This document shows, one piece after another, positions 21,636-31,100 of a stretch of 64,000 nucleotides of DNA (within the stretch, counting starts at the first letter, position 1; each line of letters opens with the position of its first letter). The stretch spans positions 1 to 64,000 of IMG/VR virus record IMGVR_UViG_3300048839_001249; one strand, written 5' to 3'. This DNA is from a virus. The translations under genes were made by a program, and so were the position numbers. Under the pieces are notes generated by a model, which saw nothing but the letters and a program-made list of their open reading frames with translations, was not told where the DNA came from and ran no database searches.

Positions 21636-22367
21636 ATGAAAATCGCTGACATGCATTATGACTTTAAGCGAAAGCTTAATAAGCTTGATTCACAAGAATA
21701 CAGAAATCTTAAAATTCCTGAGATTGATTGGATTCTCAATGAAGCTCTTCAGTTATTTGCATTACTTATAGCAGTACCTAGGTTAAGAAATCACTTAGGG
21801 TTTGAAACCTTTCAAAGAACAATTGATGATATTTATCCACTAGTAGTTGATGATCATTATTGTACAGTAGCATCACAAGGAACTGGATATACTATATACT
21901 CACTACCAACAGATTATCTTGCATATCAATCAGTTAATGCTATTGCATACATTGATCAGGATCAACTCAAAACATGTGGTGGAAGAAAGATGGATGTAAC
22001 AGTTATCAAACATAATAATAGAAGTGAAAATCGTTCTTTTTATAATTCATCATTTCAATGGGGGCAACTTAATGTGAGATTTCTTAATACAGGAATAAAA
22101 GCTTATCATGCTGATTTTCTGATTTCAACTTTCAGACTTGACTATATAAAAAGACATGTCTATATACACAATGCTAAGGACTTTCTTGCAGGTGGATATA
22201 CTCTTCCCGGAGGAACAGTTCTTACTGGCTCTGTAGATTGTGAACTTCCAGAACATACTCATACAGAGATTGTAGATATAGCTGTGCTCTTGGCTGCAGG
22301 TGAATTAGAATTACCAACAGCTTATCAATTAAAACAAAACAAACTTAATCTTAAACAATTAAATTAA
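21636..22367 (+). CDS. ring-type connector protein
   Basis: A 243-residue protein starting MKIADMHYDFKRKLNKLDSQ, then RNLKIPEIDWILNEALQLF, the opening typical of structural connector (ring) proteins of crAss-like phages. These proteins stack below the portal and lead to the tail nozzle. The C-terminal part is beta-rich (FLAGGYTLPGGTVLTG) with a final helix. The gene is tightly linked to its upstream neighbour. The family is recognised by motif, but which ring it forms cannot be told. Confidence 0.62.
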   Translation: MKIADMHYDFKRKLNKLDSQEYRNLKIPEIDWILNEALQLFALLIAVPRLRNHLGFETFQRTIDDIYPLVVDDHYCTVASQGTGYTIYSLPTDYLAYQSVNAIAYIDQDQLKTCGGRKMDVTVIKHNNRSENRSFYNSSFQWGQLNVRFLNTGIKAYHADFLISTFRLDYIKRHVYIHNAKDFLAGGYTLPGGTVLTGSVDCELPEHTHTEIVDIAVLLAAGELELPTAYQLKQNKLNLKQLN

Positions 22368-22373
22368 AATATC

Positions 22374-23525
22374 ATGAGTACACTTAATGACGTTTACACA
22401 CTATTGGTACTTCCTAATTCAGCAGCAGTAACTTCTGGTCATATCTCAGCCATGGCTGATGGTGCATGGGGAGTATTTGATGCATCAAATGATACTGCTG
22501 TGAACTTGGGTGCTGGCAGTGGTGCTGGAGCAGCTAATGTACCTGATGCTTTTTATGTTGCATTTAAAGGTTTGACTGGAACTCTTGGAACAACTGGTGT
22601 TATTTACAGGAGTGCAGGTCAATATATTCAATTGAGAAACATCAGGTCTTACAATGAATCTGCAGCAGCAACAGCAGTTAATCAGCAAATTCTAATTACA
22701 CCTAATTATGATCAGGTGTTGTCTGGCAGTGAATATGGAATTGGAATTGAATTCCGTGGAAACACAGAGATTTATGGCAGGTTTGGTTACAATCAAGCCA
22801 AAAAAACCTTTGTATCTGATACACATTGTGCATTAGCAAGTGAAGATGCTGCTTATGCAAACAAAGTACTGTATGACTTGTTCATGGGTATTGTGAATGA
22901 TGAAGATCAGTTCATGGATTTGTCAATTGCTTACACAGGTTCAGGTGGTGCATCTACTATTACCTATACTACTGGTGTTTCTGGAGCAGGTTCAGGTACA
23001 ATTGGTGGAACAGGAACACTTGCTGAACTTATCACACTTGATAGCACAGCAGCAGCCACTATCACAATTACAGTGAAGCCTTTGTCTTCAATGTACAGTT
23101 TTGTGAACATTAATCCTAAGTTCTTCAAACTTCGTCAAATTCAAGGTTATGCTTCCATGTCAGGTTCAAACTGCTCATGGTGCACAATTAACAATGCTTC
23201 AGTTGCAATGGTTTATGGTACAAACTATGGCTATGAACTGAAAGAAATTGAATATGAAGCTGGTGGATGGAATGGAAGACCTGGCCCCTACAGGCAGTCA
23301 GCATTGCATGGATTACCATATCCTGACTTTTTGTATCTTGTACCAAGTGATACTGCACAGTACACAATTCATACATTGCAGTATGAAAATGAATCTGTTG
23401 CAGGTTGGTTGAGACATAAAAACTCAGTTACTACTTATTTCATCTCAATAGATTCTATTGGTGTAGCTGACCTGAATGATGTGATGGATAATATTGTCGC
23501 AGCAGCGGGAGTACTGACCCCGTAA
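22374..23525 (+). CDS. abundant virion structural protein, possible auxiliary capsid or tail protein
   Basis: A 383-residue beta-rich protein (MSTLNDVYTLLVLPNSAAVT ...) with a Gly/Ser/Thr-rich central linker (TGVSGAGSGTIGGTGT, about 202-217). Codon use is close to that of the capsid gene, and a strong terminator (23551-23577) follows, together suggesting high expression. No enzyme motif. A head-decoration, tail-tube-like or fibre-base role fits the position, but the family is not recognised. Confidence 0.6.
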   Translation: MSTLNDVYTLLVLPNSAAVTSGHISAMADGAWGVFDASNDTAVNLGAGSGAGAANVPDAFYVAFKGLTGTLGTTGVIYRSAGQYIQLRNIRSYNESAAATAVNQQILITPNYDQVLSGSEYGIGIEFRGNTEIYGRFGYNQAKKTFVSDTHCALASEDAAYANKVLYDLFMGIVNDEDQFMDLSIAYTGSGGASTITYTTGVSGAGSGTIGGTGTLAELITLDSTAAATITITVKPLSSMYSFVNINPKFFKLRQIQGYASMSGSNCSWCTINNASVAMVYGTNYGYELKEIEYEAGGWNGRPGPYRQSALHGLPYPDFLYLVPSDTAQYTIHTLQYENESVAGWLRHKNSVTTYFISIDSIGVADLNDVMDNIVAAAGVLTP

Positions 23526-23550
23526 TTTTTCCTTTCTTTTTTGTCTGTCT

Positions 23551-23577
23551 GAGTGGGAGGAAACTCCCACTCTTTTT
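23551..23577 (+). terminator. strong intrinsic terminator closing the head block
   Basis: GAGTGGGAG-GAAA-CTCCCACTC with a GNRA-type loop and a following TTTTT. The clearest terminator on the plus strand. It separates head genes from the tail-fibre block. Confidence 0.9.
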
Positions 23578-23591
23578 AAAATTTTACTACT

Positions 23592-24641
23592 ATGAGGATA
23601 AATACGCCAGGATATAAATTTTATAGAACACTAGATGGTTATTATATTGAGTGTATTGGAAGTGGTACAGTAACCTATTATGTGTATCAGATTGAAAACA
23701 ATTATAAAACACTTGTACTTCAAAATGAATACTTACAAGAAGGTGATCCTGAATTGTTAGAATTTCCAGAAGAAGGTTCTTATATTATATCAATAAGATA
23801 TAGTAGTGAATCAACAAGTTTTCAACCCGGAACATATTATAATTATTATGTAAGATATTATCCAACACTTAGAGCAAGATTAATACCAACCATAAGAAAT
23901 TTAATTTGTCAATGTTCACAAACATCACAAGATTTGTGTACAAATGGACAATACAATAAATCACAACAAATAAGAAATGATATTTATCTGGCAATTAATT
24001 CTCTGGTTGCTTATAAAGACATTTTGCAATCACCATGTTTTGTAAAATATACAGAACATGCATTTAGATTGCTGATAGGTGAAGGTATAGACAGATATGT
24101 TCAGAAGCTTGAATATTATATGGACTATGTGGATACATATGGTTATTCACCTGATACTGAACAACTTCTTCGTGAAACAATGTCATATTTCTATATAATG
24201 GCATATTTCACAGAAAAATCAGAAATTGATTTTGATTATGTAGAAGCACCTGCAACAGCAGGAAGTTCTGATTATAATGATGGAGAACAAGATGCACTTG
24301 ATGAATTATTTGCATTTTCAGAACTTGAAAATTGTTATGCCATATTAGGTATAAATGTAAACATGTGGATTGCAAAATTTGAATCAATATTTACAAGTCA
24401 AATATATACATGTGAGAATGGATTATCTTATTTCTATCAAGATGCAACGTCAAAGTTTGAAGAATTTGTTGAACTTGAAGGTAAGCAAACATTTAATGCA
24501 TTAGCTTTTGAGATTGATAGTAATTCTATTATTTTCATCAATGGTGTTGCAATACCAAGTTCTGATTATATTGTATCTGGTACAACAGTAACATTATCTT
24601 ATGGTCTTAGTGTTGGTGACAGAATAACAATCATAAAGTAA
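23592..24641 (+). CDS. tail-associated structural protein with beta-sandwich ends
   Basis: A 349-residue, Tyr-rich protein. The N-terminal 100 residues look like an Ig-type beta domain (GSYIISIRYSSES), the middle is helical with Cys residues (LICQCSQTSQDLC), and the C-terminal 40 residues contain IIFINGVAIPSSDYIVSGTT and SYGLSVGDRITIIK. This C-terminal module recurs in the next gene (FINGILISSSEYTILNN), so they share a duplicated domain. It is probably a tail or fibre-base protein. Its last base overlaps the next ATG. Confidence 0.55.
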   Translation: MRINTPGYKFYRTLDGYYIECIGSGTVTYYVYQIENNYKTLVLQNEYLQEGDPELLEFPEEGSYIISIRYSSESTSFQPGTYYNYYVRYYPTLRARLIPTIRNLICQCSQTSQDLCTNGQYNKSQQIRNDIYLAINSLVAYKDILQSPCFVKYTEHAFRLLIGEGIDRYVQKLEYYMDYVDTYGYSPDTEQLLRETMSYFYIMAYFTEKSEIDFDYVEAPATAGSSDYNDGEQDALDELFAFSELENCYAILGINVNMWIAKFESIFTSQIYTCENGLSYFYQDATSKFEEFVELEGKQTFNALAFEIDSNSIIFINGVAIPSSDYIVSGTTVTLSYGLSVGDRITIIK

Positions 24642-24958
24642 TGAATGATTTAAAACAAACATACCCATTTGGTGCATATAAAACCATACAAAGTGTTGAC
24701 AATGAAGGAGTATCATCTGTTAAAAAAGCACCTGAAAAAATAAATAAGTATGAAACAATTTATGTTACTCCACCATCATTAAATCCTGGGGATCAAGCAG
24801 TTATAATAGTTCCAGAAGAATCTATTGTACTCAGGCCAGAATCATCAATATTTATTAATGGAATATTAATTTCTTCATCCGAATATACAATATTAAATAA
24901 TGTTGTAACTTTGGAAAACATACCACAAGAGAATTCAAACATTGTAATTGTAAGATAA
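24641..24958 (+). CDS. small tail-module protein sharing the FING domain
   Basis: A 105-residue protein. The N-terminal half is polar, and the C-terminal half (SSIFINGILISSSEYTILNN, then VVTLENIPQENSNIVIVR) is a copy of the C-terminal module of the preceding 349-residue protein. Such short beta modules often trimerise at fibre joints. The start overlaps the previous stop, and the stop is 2 nt from the next start. Confidence 0.6.
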   Translation: MNDLKQTYPFGAYKTIQSVDNEGVSSVKKAPEKINKYETIYVTPPSLNPGDQAVIIVPEESIVLRPESSIFINGILISSSEYTILNNVVTLENIPQENSNIVIVR

Positions 24959-24959
24959 A

Positions 24960-27152
24960 ATGAAAAAATTATTTACAATATTGTTCCTACTGATCTCTGT
25001 ATCAGTATTTTCTCAAATAAGGACAAATATATTTAGAGTTGCTGATGATTCAACAGATATTTCAACATCAACAGTTGTTCCTGCATCATTAGTATTAAGT
25101 GCTGAAACAAACACACTTTATGTATTACCAACAGGATGTTCAGCAGCTACAGCATTATATGAAATATCAAATAAATATGCAATATCAGCATTAATAGGTC
25201 AGCCAGATAGTACAATGATTGTTGCAGGAAATATTGAACTACCAGATACTAATAAATATATTGTTGTAAATACTGATGGAACTGTAAACTTTGTAGCTGG
25301 TACAGGTGGAGTTGATACTTTATGGTATAAAACTGGTGGATTAATTTATACAAGACCTGATATTACAGATGCTAAAGTTAATGGTAATTTCAATGTAACA
25401 GGATTTTCTGTATTTGATACTACAATTTTTGCAAATATTGTGGTTAAAGAAATAGATGATATGAGTACGATAAGAATGATTGTATATAATTCTGCAGATT
25501 CAGGATTATATTATCTTACTCATGCTGAAATGGATACATTGTTTGGATGGACAGTTGACACAGCAAATAATTTTATGTTTATTACAGATACATCTACACT
25601 CACAGGTATAGGTACAAGAACACCAACTGAACAGTTAGAAGTATTAAATGATATAAAAGCAGATACAGCAATCTTTAATTACTATAAAAATACAACTGGA
25701 ATTTCTACAAATTCTGATAGTTTGTTTATTTATACATACGGAAATAATATAGTAACAGATACAGTTATTATTTTAAATGCTGATACAACATTATGGTCAT
25801 TGGTAGGAACTACAATTACAAATAAAAGCAATCATTTTCTTGAAGCTGATACTACAGTAATATTTTCAGGATTACAAGATGATTCAGGATTAACATCTTC
25901 TGATTATTATCTTGTAGGTATTGATAAAAATGGTGCTGAAAATCTTTACTATATTGATGCAAATAAAGTTACTGATTCTGTTACTGGATATTGGACAAGA
26001 GATAATGACATAGGTGCTTTATATGCTACTACATTAAGTGATTATCTTGGAGTTGGTACAAATTCTCCTGCACATGAATTAGATGTAGATGGTAGTGTTG
26101 GGCTTTCAGGAAATTTATATCTTCCAGCTACAACATCAACAACTGGTATTATTAAATTAGGTGGTGCTAATTTTGCTCATTCAATAGGAACTGGTAATTC
26201 ATTTCTTGGTTATAATGCTGGAAATCTAACAATGTCAGGAGATTATAATACTGGAATTGGAGAAAGATCATTATATGGAAATACTACTGGTGATGAAAAT
26301 ACAACAATTGGATATTATTCTTTATATGCAAATACTACTGGTGGTGGTAATACTGTAATAGGTAGTAATGCTATAAAAAATGCAACTCATACAGCCTCTT
26401 ATAATACAGCAATTGGTAGTAGTGTATTATACAATCATGCTACTGGAAATAACAATGTATTTATTGGTTATAAAGCAGGATATGAAAATGACTTTGGTGC
26501 TAATTCAGTAGCAATAGGTTATGAAGCAGCAGCTTACGATACTAACTCAACAACTTCTGTTTATATTGGTTATCAATCAGGAAGTGGTAATAGTACAAAA
26601 CATAAAAAATCAGGTAATGTATTTATAGGCTATCAATCTGGATTAACAGAAACAGGTGATAACAAACTCATTATAGGAAATTCATCAACATCTAAACTAA
26701 TAGATGGTGACTTTTCTGAAAAAAGTATAGTAATTAATAATACATTAGAATTTGATAGTTCACCTAATGCTGATCAACAATTTAATGGTATCATTTCTAC
26801 TCATACAACAGGAGAAGATGTAAAACAATTTGATCTCTGTTATATGAAATCTGATGGAAAACTTTGGCAAGCAGATGCAAGTGCTACATCTACAGCACCT
26901 TGTTTGTGGATGGCAATAGAAGATGCTAATACTACATCTGGACAATTCATAGAAAGAGGATATGTAAGAAATGATGCATGGACATTAACAGTAGGTGGTA
27001 GTTCAGGAATTGTTTATTTAAGTGCTACAACAGGAGAATTTACACAAACAATACCGTCAGGTGGAGATTTAATACAACCAGTAGGTATTGCAATATCAGC
27101 AGATGTAATGTATTTTAATCCTTCAATAGTATATACAATATCAACACCATAA
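24960..27152 (+). CDS. tail fibre with GxNT-type beta repeats and signal peptide
   Basis: A 730-residue protein starting MKKLFTILFLLISVSVFSQ, a Sec signal peptide with likely cleavage before Gln. The body is Thr/Asp-rich beta repeats. Residues about 405-545 carry runs of NTAIGS, NTVIGS and FIGYKAG units (SFLGYNAGNLTMSGD, NTGIGERSL), typical of phage tail fibres and adhesins. A TGIGTRTPTEQLEVLNDIKA segment, as in fibre shafts, lies at about 220. The C-terminal about 130 residues form a distinct end domain. It is probably receptor-binding. A signal peptide on a virion fibre is unusual. Confidence 0.8.
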   Translation: MKKLFTILFLLISVSVFSQIRTNIFRVADDSTDISTSTVVPASLVLSAETNTLYVLPTGCSAATALYEISNKYAISALIGQPDSTMIVAGNIELPDTNKYIVVNTDGTVNFVAGTGGVDTLWYKTGGLIYTRPDITDAKVNGNFNVTGFSVFDTTIFANIVVKEIDDMSTIRMIVYNSADSGLYYLTHAEMDTLFGWTVDTANNFMFITDTSTLTGIGTRTPTEQLEVLNDIKADTAIFNYYKNTTGISTNSDSLFIYTYGNNIVTDTVIILNADTTLWSLVGTTITNKSNHFLEADTTVIFSGLQDDSGLTSSDYYLVGIDKNGAENLYYIDANKVTDSVTGYWTRDNDIGALYATTLSDYLGVGTNSPAHELDVDGSVGLSGNLYLPATTSTTGIIKLGGANFAHSIGTGNSFLGYNAGNLTMSGDYNTGIGERSLYGNTTGDENTTIGYYSLYANTTGGGNTVIGSNAIKNATHTASYNTAIGSSVLYNHATGNNNVFIGYKAGYENDFGANSVAIGYEAAAYDTNSTTSVYIGYQSGSGNSTKHKKSGNVFIGYQSGLTETGDNKLIIGNSSTSKLIDGDFSEKSIVINNTLEFDSSPNADQQFNGIISTHTTGEDVKQFDLCYMKSDGKLWQADASATSTAPCLWMAIEDANTTSGQFIERGYVRNDAWTLTVGGSSGIVYLSATTGEFTQTIPSGGDLIQPVGIAISADVMYFNPSIVYTISTP

Positions 27153-27161
27153 TTTAAAAAT

Positions 27162-27599
27162 ATGAAAAAGTTATTTTTTATAGTATTATTTACAATCATT
27201 TGTGTAACAGGATTTTCACAAATAGGTGTAAAACACAGACCATTTTATGTATTAAATGATCTTGCATTAGATACAATTACAGGTGGATTTTTATTTTCTG
27301 ATACTACTATTATTTTAGAAATGCCATTAAATGCTGCTGGTTTTAATGTGATTGGAACATCAGCATCTATTGAAGACTCATTATATGTAAGATTTAAAGT
27401 AGCTGATGATGCAGATAGTACTAATTCTTATGTAGCTTATGGAGATACACTATTATTTGAAGGAAGTACATCACTAACAATGGAGAAAGAATTTTTTACT
27501 TATCCATTTCTAATAATAGAAGTTGAATCTGTTAGTGCAGATACCAATAGTGGATATTTCGATTTAATGTTTAGATTAACAAGAAAATACAAAGAATAA
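27162..27599 (+). CDS. small exported tail-module protein
   Basis: A 145-residue protein with a Sec signal peptide (MKKLFFIVLFTIICVTGFSQ, cleavage before or at Gln) and a mature beta-rich domain containing DTITGGFLFSDTTIILEMPL and SADTNSGYFDLMFRL. It lies between two fibre genes with 9-20 nt gaps. No family is recognised. The role is probably fibre-associated or surface-attached. Confidence 0.62.
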   Translation: MKKLFFIVLFTIICVTGFSQIGVKHRPFYVLNDLALDTITGGFLFSDTTIILEMPLNAAGFNVIGTSASIEDSLYVRFKVADDADSTNSYVAYGDTLLFEGSTSLTMEKEFFTYPFLIIEVESVSADTNSGYFDLMFRLTRKYKE

Positions 27600-27618
27600 C
27601 AATTAAAATTAAAAAATC

Positions 27619-28098
27619 ATGAAAGCAAAACTCTTACTTATTGTACTATCCTTATTGGTAGTAGGTACTTCATTTGGTCAAAGAAAGAAAAATATTCTTA
27701 CACCTGATGAAGTAAATGCCAAAATTAAAATGGAAACACCTTTTTTGACAGTAACTAAAACAGCAATGTTTGATAATGTTGTCACAAACACATTTACTGC
27801 TGTAGCAGGTGATACTGTAGAAACAAGTATTAATTGGAAACTTGGTAATTTACAAACTGTTACTGTTGTTGATACAGTAAACTTCACATTAATTGATCCT
27901 TCTTATCCTGCAAGATTAACATTAATACTAGTGCATGATACAAGTAGTACTGCATTTCCAGTCTATTTCGATCCTATAATTTTATGGACAGGTGGAACAG
28001 ATTATACTGGAACTGTAAGTAGTGGAATTGATAAAATTGAATTTACATATGATGGAACTAATTATTTAGGAGATTTTACCAAAGATCACAAAGATTAA
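27619..28098 (+). CDS. small exported tail-module protein
   Basis: A 159-residue protein beginning MKAKLLLIVLSLLVVGTSFG, then QRKKN: a signal peptide with likely Gln at the mature end. The body has SINWKLGNLQTVTVVDTVNF and repeated Asp-Thr turns, typical of beta-helical or beta-sandwich fibre components. It is followed 6 nt later by the giant fibre gene. Function unknown, probably part of the adhesin set. Confidence 0.62.
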   Translation: MKAKLLLIVLSLLVVGTSFGQRKKNILTPDEVNAKIKMETPFLTVTKTAMFDNVVTNTFTAVAGDTVETSINWKLGNLQTVTVVDTVNFTLIDPSYPARLTLILVHDTSSTAFPVYFDPIILWTGGTDYTGTVSSGIDKIEFTYDGTNYLGDFTKDHKD

Positions 28099-28104
28099 TA
28101 GTTT

Positions 28105-31100
28105 ATGAAAAGATTTATTATATCACTGCTTTTTTTGATAGTTTCATTTTCTGCTTTTTCTCAAGTACCCACTAAAATGTGGGTACTTGATCGTTTAAAA
28201 AATCTTGGTTATGAATTAAATCAAGATTGGAATGAAGATATTCATGATAGCATTTTAACAATAGTAACTGATAGTACTATTACTATGTGGTATAATCATA
28301 ATGATAGTATTCGCAATAAATCTTTTTTACCTGTTTATATTGATAATGACTTAAAAATTGATGGAAATTTATTAATTGATAGTATCTTTCACACTTCTCA
28401 ATCTGTTGGAGAAGAAATAAATGTTTATGCTCCACTTAAAGTTATTACAGAGATAACATTAGATACTATATATCCTGGAACAAGTACTACTTTATATATG
28501 TTAGATGGTGGACAGGCATCTATACGATATACTACTTTTGATAGTACTCTTAATTTAAACTCACCTGATAGATTTATCTTATCTGGAGGTAATGGTTATG
28601 TGATTATTGATCCTAATGGTATCTATAGATTTAATGTACCCGGAATATCTAAATCATCAATGGGATTAGCCTCCTCTCCTTGGTATGGACTTTACTCTAC
28701 TAACATTAAAGATGATACTACTAATGTATTTTTGACTGTTCCTCTTGCTGAATCTGATACTGTACTTGTTACAAGAAACGATACTATCTTTAAGATGTAC
28801 TTATCCATTGACAGTGTACTCTATGCAGACACAGCCGGATATGCACTAAATAGTTATTGGTATGAAGTTCCTGATGATACTATTAAAACTTACAATCATG
28901 TAGTTGTGGATTCAAGTTTTATGGTTAATTACAAGAATACTATATTTGGACATTATAATACTGGTTTATTTGGTAACGATTCTAATTTAGTGTTTGGTAT
29001 ATTAGAAGATAGTGTATGGATGATAGACCATGTTTGGAGTGAAAGTGAAATGTTAGTGAGAACTATTATGGGAGTTAATTTACTTGATGGGACTACAAGT
29101 GGATTGAGTGCGTCTATGAATAAGACTGTTGGAGGAAGGCATTCTGTTGAACTATTTGCTGGAAATCATACTTCGGTAGCTATTAATAGTAAAGAAAATG
29201 CTACGATAACTGCTGATACATTTAATCTTTATATAGAAAGTGCTATGAATACAGTGCTATCTATAACCGATAGTAATTATAAGTTTACTGGTATTCCCGA
29301 ATCTACTGTTAAATATGTTGCAGGGTTTGATGAAAATGGGACTCTATATAAGGCAGATAGTTCTTTATTCAGTAACTCTACAATAATTCCTTATACGGGA
29401 GATACTCTATGGAAATCAACATATAGTACGGAAGGTTATGATATTATATCTCTTGTAGATTCAGGTAATGTTGTTGCTATTGGTACTGATTATCCTAATG
29501 GTACATTAGATGTTAGAGGTTTTTTAAATGTTTCTTCTGATTTAATTAATCCAGCAGGTTTTGGTGTATATGATACTAACGGTGTGGGATTATCTTATAT
29601 TCCAACCTTACAGTTTATAATAGATAGAAGTAATAGTGATGAAGCAGGCTATACTGCAATGTCTTTAGATTTATCTGAAGAAGGTAATAATCCATTCTAT
29701 TTGTTTAATGGCTCTTTAGAAAATCATTATAACTCATTTTATGCCACTAAGGATAGTCTTGGATATAAAGCTAATGATACTACTAAGGTATTTCATATTA
29801 ATGCTACAGGGGAAGTATATGCTCCATTGATTAGTAATTTAGCTAAATCTAATATTCTATATTACGATACATTAACAGGAGAAATTACGTATGATACTGC
29901 ACAATCAGTAAATGAAACAGACCCTTACTTTACTGCTGATGTTCGAGATAGTGTACTTTCTATAAGCCAAGAACAATGGTTATTAACTTATACTGATACT
30001 TCCAGATATTCTTTTAATTATGCTAAAGATAGTAGTTATGTAAGCATGAATATAGATACCATATACTTATTTACTTTACCGGAACAACATATAGATTACA
30101 TTTATGAAAATCCCGATAATGGTAGTGGATTAGCAACTCCGTGGACTACAAATGAGGTTTGGGTTGTTGCTGATGAAAGAGTACTTGGTAATATAGCAGA
30201 CACAATTATTATTGAATGGAGTGAACCAGCAACAGATACTTGTATTATTACTAATGTGATATATGCTGTCCTTCCCTCTACTGACTCAGTAACAAAATTT
30301 ATTCATACTCCTAATAACTCAATGTCGGTTTGGGATATTGTTAGCATTACTATAAAATCTCCAATATTACCTCCTCTCTATATATATCCTAATCTTCATG
30401 TATTAGGCAATCAAGTAATAGGAGATACAGCTAATTTTCAAACATATCTTAATTTACCTTCTCAGGATTCAGTAATCTATTCAGATACTACATTTTATTA
30501 TAATGAACAAGACCCTATATTCTTATCTAATGTTCGAGATTCTATTATAAGTGTTTCTCAGGAACAGTGGAATTTAATGTATGTAGACACGTCACGATAT
30601 TCATTAACGAGTCTTCATTCAGATAGTGCTAACTATGCACCTATGCCCGATAGTGTTATTCATGCTATATATTCGGATACTGCATTATACTATGATGAAA
30701 TAGACCCTCATTTTATTGATGATGCTAGAGATACTGTTATTGCTATCAGTCAAGAGCAATGGTCACTTAGGTATGCAGATACAGCAAGGTACGCTCTAAA
30801 TGTTGTTCCTTTTCCTGAACCTAATTGGGATACTCTTGCTTACTATGCTAACCTTGATACATTAGATTATTACCAATTAATAACTGATGATCATGATACA
30901 TCATCTACTAACGAACTTCAATTACTTACTTATGATAAGTCAACTGGTATAATGAATATTAGTGATGGAACTGGCGATACAATAAATTTATTTGGTTCTG
31001 CTAATAGAGGATTAGTTCCTCAATCTGGAGGTGGAACATCTAACTATATGAGGGCAGATGGTACATGGGCAACTCCTCCGGGAACAGCAGTAGCAGATAA

